Source of the DNA: Dyadobacter subterraneus
Lineage (GTDB): Bacteria > Bacteroidota > Bacteroidia > Cytophagales > Spirosomataceae
Length of the DNA: 64,000 nt
Assembly: GCF_015221875.1 (NCBI RefSeq)
Contig: NZ_JACYGY010000001.1
Span: forward strand, 4,504,501-4,568,500
Direction: 5' to 3'
The notes beneath the pieces are model-generated. The model searched no databases. It saw only the letters and a list, made by a program, of their open reading frames with translations, and was not told the DNA's origin. Numbering within the stretch: the first letter of the stretch is position 1; each line of letters opens with the position of its first letter. Both the position numbers and the translations under genes were made by a program. This document shows, piece by piece, positions 18,591-25,390 of this stretch.

Positions 18591-19481
18591 TCAATGATGA
18601 CCATAATTTTTCTCACCTGCTGTAACGGCCAATGCTAATATATTTTGTTTTGGCGGAAGCGGACAAGTTGCATAAGGCGTAAAGGCACAAGGTGGATTGA
18701 TCGATTTATTAAAATCCAGATACGTATAACCTTCTGCGTCCAGCTTCGTTGTGTAAAGGAAACGTCCTGATCCGTAAGTTTCTTTTTTGTTGGTCTGATC
18801 TCCAAAAAGAATGAAAAATCCTTCGCCTGATTTCAATGCATCCAAGCGGTATTCTTTGCCTTTGATATTAAAAACCAAAACACCTGGAGAATCCTGCTGA
18901 TCCAATCTTCCCGTAATATCAAGAATAGGAATTTTTCTACCTTCTGTTGGTTCAAATTTCGCTTTCACGCGCCAATCTTCGGAAACAGGAAAAGTGTTGA
19001 TACCGGTAAATTCTTTCAAAAACGGACTTTCCAAATCCCTTAATCTAACCGCAAATTTATCCCCGCGTTTGATGATAAACCATCTGAGTGATTTATGTTT
19101 TAAAACAACAGGTTTGTCGTATGGGAAAATGCTAATTTTAGTAACAAGCTGATCGTTATAATATATCTCAGCTTCCGGTTTAGCTTCTACGGTGATCTGC
19201 CCGTTTTCAACAACGAATTCACCAAGTTTTGCCGGAGCACGATCGGCCGGAAAAACGATTTTATTTTTTCCGTCTCCACCAAAAGAGTTGCGGCCTTCTT
19301 CAAGCCAAAACAGACCCGCCAGATTGAGCCATCCATTTTCTGTTTTCAATGCCTCCACTCTTTCCGCATGCCAGGTTTTAATTTCGGCTTCGTAGGCACT
19401 GTCTTTCACAAAACCTGCTGAAATGAGCACAAGGAAAAGTAAACCTGCAATCCTGGATTTAATATTAAAGTTAGTTGTCAT
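18591..19481 (-). CDS. DUF1684 domain-containing exported protein
   Basis: A 296-residue protein with an N-terminal hydrophobic segment (IAGLLFLVLISAGFV). Hallmarks of DUF1684 are WHAERVEALKTENGWLNLAGLFWLEEG at the N-terminus (residues about 37-63), GRFLYTTKLDAEGYTYLDFN, and the cysteine-rich end NPPCAFTPYATCPLPPKQN followed by VTAGEKNYGHH. The family is common in Bacteroidota and Actinomycetota and has no established function. It lies 98 bases upstream of the DUF6250-like gene and 186 bases downstream of the CarboxypepD-like gene. The two conserved cysteines could form a disulfide, in keeping with the nearby thiol-redox genes, but that is inference. Confidence 0.85.
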   Translation of the reverse strand: MTTNFNIKSRIAGLLFLVLISAGFVKDSAYEAEIKTWHAERVEALKTENGWLNLAGLFWLEEGRNSFGGDGKNKIVFPADRAPAKLGEFVVENGQITVEAKPEAEIYYNDQLVTKISIFPYDKPVVLKHKSLRWFIIKRGDKFAVRLRDLESPFLKEFTGINTFPVSEDWRVKAKFEPTEGRKIPILDITGRLDQQDSPGVLVFNIKGKEYRLDALKSGEGFFILFGDQTNKKETYGSGRFLYTTKLDAEGYTYLDFNKSINPPCAFTPYATCPLPPKQNILALAVTAGEKNYGHH

Positions 19482-19667
19482 AATAGAAGTCTGGTAAAAT
19501 TTTTACAAAGCTTAAATGAAATGTACAATTCAGAAACGGCTCATAATAAGTGTCATAAATATAGTATATAAAAGTAATAGATTTTATATAGAAATACGAA
19601 TATCACAAAATTTATTATAAGAAGCAGTTAAAATAAATTCTTGATTTCGCCCCATGAAAAAATAAGA

Positions 19668-20081
19668 TTAATGTCCCGAAATCTTCAATTTTCTTTCTGA
19701 AAGATAAATCGAACCAGTTTCCGAATCAGGAAGTTTTTCTTCGGTATCCGGAGTTTTTGAGCGTAAAAAACCGGTTCTTTCTTCATTTTTATTTCCGTCA
19801 AGCCGTATCTCATATTTCCATCCACTGCCGACTACAATTTCTTTGCTTTGAAAGTAGCGCGATGATGCTTCAATGGTATCACCCTCGGATACCGTCAAAT
19901 CAAAATAACCGTCCTTTCCTGTTACTAAACCCTGATTCGAGCCCTTAACCCACACCACGATTCCGGATAACAGATCACGATTTTCTGCCGAAGTGACAAT
20001 TCCACCAACTTCCTTTTTCTGAGCAGAAACCTGAAAAGAAAGAATAATAAAGAGCGACACAATTAGATATTTTCTTGTCAT
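19668..20081 (-). CDS. Stand-alone carboxypeptidase-regulatory-like domain protein
   Basis: A 137-residue exported protein with a signal peptide (MTRKYLIVSLFIILSFQVSAQ) and one beta-sandwich domain (EVGGIVTSAENRDLLSGIVV, then TGKDGYFDLTVSEGDTI). It is the same fold that begins SusC/TonB receptors. There is no barrel after it, only a short charged tail ending KLKISGH. No receptor gene follows, so it is either a genuine short protein or the surviving front of one; the intact stop and tail favour the former. Function unknown. Confidence 0.7.
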   Translation of the reverse strand: MTRKYLIVSLFIILSFQVSAQKKEVGGIVTSAENRDLLSGIVVWVKGSNQGLVTGKDGYFDLTVSEGDTIEASSRYFQSKEIVVGSGWKYEIRLDGNKNEERTGFLRSKTPDTEEKLPDSETGSIYLSERKLKISGH

Positions 20082-20140
20082 AATGAAGATTAATTATAAT
20101 GAAAAAATCATAGTTAGATTAGGCACCAAGCACCTGATTT

Positions 20141-21103
20141 TCAGTTATTTTTCTTAAATCTATCGTCCGTTAAGGCTTCCAAAAACGCTACAATATCATT
20201 CATTTCTCCGTCGGACAAATTCAAAGAACTTCCCAGAGACAAGTCACGATTGATACTGTTTTTTACAAACTTGTCAGGCGTATTGTAGTATTCAACAACT
20301 TCACGAAGCGTTTTAAACATAGCATTATGCATGTATGGAGCGGTGACGGCGACATTACGCAGACCCGGGATTTTAAAAACGCCAAGGTGCGAGCTGTCAG
20401 ACGTTATTTTATATCTTCCTGAATCTGTAAAATCCTTTCCATTGAACAAACCGATACTTTTAAAACGGTCTGCCGTAAAATCTTCTCCTGAGTGGCAAGT
20501 GGCACAATTCCCCTTACCGATAAACAGTATACGTCCCCGGATTGCAGCTTCTGTCATGGCTTTTTCATCACCGTCCAGAAAACGGTCGTAGGGTGTATCC
20601 GTAGTTTCCAATGTTCTTTCAAAAGCAGCAATCGCACTCAAAACGTTTTTGTTATTTACTTCGGTTTTGAATGTCTTTTGAAATGCTGTACTGTAAAATT
20701 CATTTTTGCTAAGTCGCTCCACAGCTTCCTGAATCGGCAGATCCATTTCATCATGTGCCGACAATGGACCTAAAATCTGTTCTTCCAGAGAAGCCGCCCG
20801 GCCATCCCAAAAAAAATCAGTTCTTCCGGACAAGTTTGTCAGCGACGGACTGTTGCGAGGAAGTTTTGTGCCTTTATCGCCAATACTAAAAGCGGCAGTA
20901 TCCGCAAATGCGAAGGCGGGAATGTGACAGGAGGCGCAGCTAATGGCCATTCCTTTTGATAGAATTGGATCAAAGAACAATTTTTCCCCGAGCTGTTCTT
21001 TTGTCAAAACTTCGTTTCCTTCTGTTTTAGGCTGAAAAGCAACAATAAATATAAATGCTACCAAACTCAGCAATACCATAAAGTATTTTTGTATCCTGAA
21101 CAT
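20141..21103 (-). CDS. Di-heme cytochrome c peroxidase (MauG/CcpA family)
   Basis: A 320-residue periplasmic di-heme protein. After a membrane/signal segment (residues about 8-24) come two c-type heme sites: CASCH at 56-60, with its partner PRNSPSLTN, and CATCH at 200-204. The closing motif PYMHNAMFKTLREVVEYYN holds the distal Met/His region. Such enzymes reduce hydrogen peroxide using electrons from cytochromes, or oxidise protein side chains in the MauG branch. It starts 14 bases after the DsbD-alpha-like gene, so the two are cotranscribed with the TlpA-like gene as an envelope redox group. Confidence 0.9.
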   Translation of the reverse strand: MFRIQKYFMVLLSLVAFIFIVAFQPKTEGNEVLTKEQLGEKLFFDPILSKGMAISCASCHIPAFAFADTAAFSIGDKGTKLPRNSPSLTNLSGRTDFFWDGRAASLEEQILGPLSAHDEMDLPIQEAVERLSKNEFYSTAFQKTFKTEVNNKNVLSAIAAFERTLETTDTPYDRFLDGDEKAMTEAAIRGRILFIGKGNCATCHSGEDFTADRFKSIGLFNGKDFTDSGRYKITSDSSHLGVFKIPGLRNVAVTAPYMHNAMFKTLREVVEYYNTPDKFVKNSINRDLSLGSSLNLSDGEMNDIVAFLEALTDDRFKKNN

Positions 21104-21117
21104 TGCTTTTTAGTAGA

Positions 21118-21576
21118 TTAATTAACCTGAAAAGATTCTTCAAAAGGCACACAAATGCCATCTACGCTGCTGCACAGAAGTCCCTTGATCGTCCCTTTGA
21201 CGATATAGTCTTTTTTTACCAGTTTGATTTTCTGTCTGAATTCTGCTTTTTCGGTGAAATAGGTATAAGCGACATCCCAGGTGGGGTCTGTTGTTTTTTT
21301 GGGTTTCACAGGAGTGATTTCGCCTACAAGTTTATATGCCTCGTTTTTTTCAAAAACGAATTGTGTAGGCAGCGGGCCAATATCGCCCTTAAAATCGGAA
21401 GAGTAAAGTTTCCAGTTTTCGTTAATATCGGCAGAAAATATTACTTCAACTTCCTGACCAGATGCCGCGGCAGTATTTGAAACGGTCACTTTCCATTTAG
21501 AGATATCCTTATCTTTTTGGCCAAAAGCCAGGGTTGAAAAGAATACAAAAACGATACTTAATATTGGGTACTTCAT
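21118..21576 (-). CDS. Stand-alone DsbD N-terminal (alpha) domain-like protein
   Basis: A 152-residue secreted protein with a signal peptide ending near LAFGQ. The immunoglobulin-like fold of the DsbD alpha domain (SGQEVEVIFSADINENWKLYS) ends with the paired-cysteine hairpin GLLCSSVDGICVPFEESF. In DsbD that pair passes reducing equivalents to periplasmic partners. The transmembrane beta and thioredoxin gamma domains are missing here, so its electron source must be another protein. The TlpA-like oxidoreductase next door (156 bases upstream) and the di-heme peroxidase (14 bases downstream) are obvious candidates for partners; this is inferred from position. Confidence 0.8.
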   Translation of the reverse strand: MKYPILSIVFVFFSTLAFGQKDKDISKWKVTVSNTAAASGQEVEVIFSADINENWKLYSSDFKGDIGPLPTQFVFEKNEAYKLVGEITPVKPKKTTDPTWDVAYTYFTEKAEFRQKIKLVKKDYIVKGTIKGLLCSSVDGICVPFEESFQVN

Positions 21577-21663
21577 GTTACTGGATTTTTAATTTTCCCG
21601 TCATAACCCACTAATAATTAGTAGGTTTAAAATGACTAGCAAAAAATTTGATAAAGATTTAAA

Positions 21664-21696
21664 CAACTGCAAAGAACATTTTAGTCCTTGCAGTTG
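21664..21696 (-). terminator. Terminator after the TlpA-like gene
   Basis: CAACTGCAA (21664-21672) pairs perfectly with TTGCAGTTG (21688-21696) over a 15-base loop. On the minus strand a T-rich run (TTTAAATCTTTATC) follows. It lies about 37 bases past the stop of the TlpA-like gene, so the downstream DsbD-alpha gene is probably only partly read through or has its own promoter. Confidence 0.6.
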
Positions 21697-21732
21697 TCTC
21701 AGAATACTTCGTACTTGTGGGGCAATCCAATA

Positions 21733-23049
21733 TTATTTAGAGCCTTTCACCTCTGGGTTTGTGTTCAGAGATGTGAAAGTAGCCGGAACTGGTTCTGCAA
21801 GAAGTTCGTCAAGATCCTTGTTCCATTTTGCAACATAATCCTTAAAATACTGACCTGTTACTTCACCCGTATATCCCGTATGGATCTGGCGAACATCACC
21901 TTTGCGGTCGATCAAAATGGTTGTCGGGAAAGCCATCATGCGGTTTAGCGCAGGAAGTTTTTCAGAAGCCACTTTTTTGTCAGCAATACCTCCAAAAAGA
22001 ATATCGTATTCGATACCATATTTCTTTTTCAGCGTACCCAATGTATATTTTGCGTATTCGAGATCGTCTTTTTGCTCAAAACCAATGGCAATTGCTTCTA
22101 CCCCACGAGCCTTGTTTGCCTTGAACCATGGAGAAAGAAAAGCAGTCTGATCCGTACAATTCGGGCACCAGGTACCAACGATTTCTACTATTACCACTTT
22201 GCCTTTGTATTTGTCATCGCTCAATGAAACCTGTTTTCCGTTAAGATCAGGCAGCGTAAAATCAAGTTTGCTGTATCCTTCTTTCAAATGAGTCAATTTG
22301 TAAGGATCCGGCAAGGCAGCCTGGTCGTTTTTGCTTCCTTCAAATTTCGTGTTGTCATAAATTCCTGAGCTGATCACCCCTGTGATCGAGCCATCTTCAT
22401 TTATCTTTCCTTTGTATACTCTTGGATTAGGACCAGAGAAATGTGACAATACAAATTCATCTCCCTGCACCACGCCTTCCAACTCGCGACTATCGCCCAC
22501 AGTCGACATAATTACACCCGTCAGTCTGTTACCTTCCTGTTTCAGCAGGGCAACATTGTCAGGCATTTTGGCTTTACTCAAAACCTGTAAATCCCATTTT
22601 CCGGATAAATTATGTTTGGTAGGCTGCTCTTTTCCTTTTTCAACGAAACGATAATCCTTACCGTATTCAGCCGAAAATGGAAGGGAGCTTCCACGGAAAC
22701 CAGGAACCAGACTTCTGTATTCTCCTGTGATCTTTCCGTCGGATTCGACGTTTGCTACAAGCGCCGCGTCGTAGGTATTCATTTTTACAAAAATTGAATC
22801 TCCAGAAAGTTTTGTCACTTTGAAATCGTCACGACGGGATCCGTTTAAAAGCGTAAGAATCGGATGATCCTTATCTTTCGCATTGTATTCGAAATTGAAA
22901 GGAATGTGCGTTTCGCTGATCACAAATTCTCCGCGCCAGATTCCCTGTTTCGGTGCCTTTGCTGCCGGGTTTTCAGCGGCATTTGCAAAACTGCTCAAAA
23001 TGGTGACACCTGCAAAAGCCACCGCCTTCATCTGATTGTTGATTTTCAT
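21733..23049 (-). CDS. TlpA-like thiol-disulfide oxidoreductase
   Basis: A 438-residue exported protein. The signal peptide (from MKINNQMKAVAFAGVTILSSFANA; the inner Met at residue 7 is an alternative start) is followed by about 220 residues of beta-rich domain (WRGEFVISETHIPFNFEY, GSRRDDFKVTKLSGDS) that I do not recognise. A thioredoxin domain then carries the redox motif GTWCPNCTDQTAF near residue 290 and the cis-proline segment AFPTTILIDRKGD. It should reduce or shuffle disulfides in the periplasm. The gene is divergent from the DoxX-like gene, with a consensus promoter between them, and heads the minus-strand redox genes. Confidence 0.88.
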   Translation of the reverse strand: MKINNQMKAVAFAGVTILSSFANAAENPAAKAPKQGIWRGEFVISETHIPFNFEYNAKDKDHPILTLLNGSRRDDFKVTKLSGDSIFVKMNTYDAALVANVESDGKITGEYRSLVPGFRGSSLPFSAEYGKDYRFVEKGKEQPTKHNLSGKWDLQVLSKAKMPDNVALLKQEGNRLTGVIMSTVGDSRELEGVVQGDEFVLSHFSGPNPRVYKGKINEDGSITGVISSGIYDNTKFEGSKNDQAALPDPYKLTHLKEGYSKLDFTLPDLNGKQVSLSDDKYKGKVVIVEIVGTWCPNCTDQTAFLSPWFKANKARGVEAIAIGFEQKDDLEYAKYTLGTLKKKYGIEYDILFGGIADKKVASEKLPALNRMMAFPTTILIDRKGDVRQIHTGYTGEVTGQYFKDYVAKWNKDLDELLAEPVPATFTSLNTNPEVKGSK

Positions 23050-23073
23050 ACAAATAGATTTTTTTAATAGAAT

Positions 23074-23172
23074 AAAAAGTTAACTATATAGCCTTGCCGG
23101 AAAACAATCCGGAAGTACTCGCATGTGACCGGAAACATTTGCAGGATTTTTTCCGGTGTAAAAAGTTAACTA
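23074..23172. repeat. Two 13-base direct repeats in the TlpA leader
   Basis: AAAAAGTTAACTA occurs at 23074-23086 and again at 23160-23172, 86 bases apart. Each contains the palindrome AGTTAACT. Both lie in the probable untranslated leader of the TlpA-like gene. CCGG-rich short repeats sit between them. They could be binding sites for one regulator. Confidence 0.4.
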
Positions 23173-23213
23173 ATCAAAGGTGGTTTTTAATCAGTTGTTG
23201 TTTTAACGTGCTG

Positions 23214-23244
23214 CAAATATATGGCAGGGAAAACATGATAACAA
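23214..23244 (-). promoter_or_regulatory. Promoter of the TlpA-like operon
   Basis: On the minus strand TTG (23244-23242), a 20-base spacer and TATATTTG (23221-23214) match the Bacteroidota -33/-7 consensus. The predicted transcript has a leader of about 160 bases before the ATG at 23049, containing the two 13-base repeats. Confidence 0.5.
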
Positions 23245-23358
23245 TCAATTGTCTATTAATTTTATAGACTTTGTAGGATTAATTCGTTTTCGTACCACCA
23301 AATTGCTTGCAGGGAAGTTTTATCAGGCATACTTTTGCCCAAACTCTAAACAATAATT

Positions 23359-24669
23359 ATGTCTTTACAAGATTCGACAAGTGCATCTTCCAAATGGAAG
23401 GTGTATGAAAAAGTTGCGCTCCGAACTGCGCTGATTTACGCCGTCATCAGTACAATTCCCTTTGCACCAGAATTTTACACACAGGATTTTGATGCAGGTT
23501 TTAATGTCAATTCTTACACGTTTCGCTGGTTTGATGCCATCTCTCAAAACAAGCCATGGTTCTTCGCAAGTCAGGAAGGGAAAAATTACACGGGATGGTT
23601 TATCACCGTTATAGTTTGTGCAATTGCCGGGTTTCTCTGGAATATTCTTGACAAAAAACGCAAGGATAACGAGCGCTTATACTACTGGTTTTATGTAGCA
23701 GCGCGTTATGGAATTGCTTTGAGAATGTCCTGGTTTGCCTGGGCGAAAGTATTTCCGGTGCAAATGCCCTTCCCTACCATCAGTCAGTTGAATACAAATC
23801 TGGGCGACTTCACGCCCGGCAAACTTTACTGGCTCACGACCGGTGTTTCTCCATTTTTTGAAGTGTTCGCAGGTGTGTTTGAATTGTTGGCAACGATCCT
23901 GATTTTATATAGACGAACCACAACGGCTGGTGCTTTGATGATGATAGCCATACTGGTTCCGATCTGGTTTGTAAATATTGGCTATGACGCCGGTGTCGAA
24001 CTTACCAGTATGCATATTTTAAGTTTGTCGCTTCTGTTGTTGGTACGTGACAGCAAGAAATTTTACGAAATTCTTATTGAGCATAAAGCGGCGGCACTTA
24101 CTTACATTCCTAAAATCGAGTTTTCGGTTGATTGGAAAAATAAGGCCAGGCTCATTTTAAAGTATGGTTTTATTTTGATCTTCATCGTTTATCGCGGGTT
24201 TGGTTATGGTAACCTTTATGCAAACGGAAAATCTTTTAAACTTCCGCTCGATAGTGGTCTTCCGGGAGTCAGTGGTATTTACAGCGTCTCGGATTTTAAA
24301 ATAAATAACAAAACGATCCCTTACGAAGCTGGTGATACGGTACGCTGGCAAAATGTAATTTTTGAAAAATTCAACAGCATCAGTGTCAAAATTGATAAAC
24401 CGTTTCAGGTGAATACAAAAAATTCGGTACGGACAACTGAGTTTTATGGTAGTATAGGGCGCTATTATTATGGTTATAAAGCTGATACAATAAACCATGT
24501 TTTCTCACTTTCCAACCGGGCAGACACGGCCAGTAAACTTGTTCTGCATTATGAACGTCCTGATAATAATCATTTTATCTTGTCAGGAATAAACGAGCAT
24601 AAAGACTCAATTTTCGTGGTTTTGACAAAAATTGACAAGAAATATCCTTTGGAACAAAAGCGGAAATAG
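23359..24669 (+). CDS. DoxX-like multi-spanning membrane protein
   Basis: A 436-residue inner-membrane protein. Hydrophobic segments occur near residues 20-35, 75-95, 110-130, 160-185, 192-215 and 265-280. The middle part (RYGIALRMSWFAWAKVFP, FFEVFAGVFELLATILILYRR) matches the DoxX superfamily, in which members often act in respiratory or thiol redox chains. The last 150 residues (SGIYSVSDFKINNKTIPYE, DNNHFILSGINEHKDSIFV) form an extra soluble domain on the end. It is divergent from the TlpA-like gene, consistent with a shared redox task. The exact role is unknown. Confidence 0.7.
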   Translation: MSLQDSTSASSKWKVYEKVALRTALIYAVISTIPFAPEFYTQDFDAGFNVNSYTFRWFDAISQNKPWFFASQEGKNYTGWFITVIVCAIAGFLWNILDKKRKDNERLYYWFYVAARYGIALRMSWFAWAKVFPVQMPFPTISQLNTNLGDFTPGKLYWLTTGVSPFFEVFAGVFELLATILILYRRTTTAGALMMIAILVPIWFVNIGYDAGVELTSMHILSLSLLLLVRDSKKFYEILIEHKAAALTYIPKIEFSVDWKNKARLILKYGFILIFIVYRGFGYGNLYANGKSFKLPLDSGLPGVSGIYSVSDFKINNKTIPYEAGDTVRWQNVIFEKFNSISVKIDKPFQVNTKNSVRTTEFYGSIGRYYYGYKADTINHVFSLSNRADTASKLVLHYERPDNNHFILSGINEHKDSIFVVLTKIDKKYPLEQKRK

Positions 24670-24805
24670 CCGGTATCAACAAAAATCATTTGGTGGCATT
24701 CTTCCCGATTTCTTTCAAAATAGTTTTAAAAAACTTTCACAATCCGAAAATCTTACCCTTACCTTTACATCGTCTTACAATGACACCCTCTCATATAAAC
24801 CCGAC

Positions 24806-24831
24806 AAAAAGATCAAAATTCAGATCTTTTT
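24806..24831 (+). terminator. Terminator after the DoxX-like gene
   Basis: AAAAAGATC (24806-24814) pairs perfectly with GATCTTTTT (24823-24831) across an eight-base loop and ends in six T. It is about 140 bases past the stop at 24669. Confidence 0.65.
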
Positions 24832-25036
24832 TAACTTCAATAAAAGTCCGGTAACCACCTTTCCGGCTTAATAAAATTCAAAACGCAAAATGCAATTTGA
24901 ATGGCACTGAAATTCTAAATTAATTTCAAGCGAGCTAAAATAGTCAGATTGATGCGAAAATGTTTTTAGCAAAAATTATTAGTATACAAAAACGATAGGT
25001 TAAGTATTATTATATCACCTCATAACAAAACGTAAT

Positions 25037-25291
25037 ATGAAAACGATTTTATTCTCGCTGATTTTAATGACCGCTTCCGACTTAATATCTTTTACAAATC
25101 CAACGGATGCGATAAGGCAACAAAAGAAATTTTCACTTCTGTAAAATTCTTGTAAAACCTCCTTTCGATTCGGCGGTGTGCCGGCAAAGGGCAAACGCCT
25201 GATGTTTTGCTGAAAGGTAATGCTACTCCCGGGACTGCAGGCTCTCCGGTGTACCTTACCGTGCAGTTTGAACAGGTCTGCACATCGCCGA
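25037..25291 (+). pseudogene. Possible short peptide gene or relic with signal peptide
   Basis: The ATG at 25037 starts a 35-codon frame whose first residues MKTILFSLILMTAS look like a signal peptide; it stops at 25144. Downstream, in a different frame and open to the TGA at 25291, the bases read as KGQTPDVLLKGNATPGTAGS and on to VCTSPN, with coding-like composition. This suggests a small exported protein broken by a frameshift, although chance is possible. No family recognised. The remainder of 24670-25390 shows only the terminator. Confidence 0.25.
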
Positions 25292-25390
25292 ATTGATACA
25301 AATCAGTTACGTATAATCCATATAGTAACTGCTATTTTAAGCATTTAACCATGCTTTTTTCCCGCCTAAAAATTAATAAAGATCCATTTC

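Noticed and set aside
24632..24871. Plus-strand 79-codon frame overlapping the DoxX-like end
   Set aside because: It overlaps the real stop and runs through the terminator hairpin at 24806-24831; no motif.
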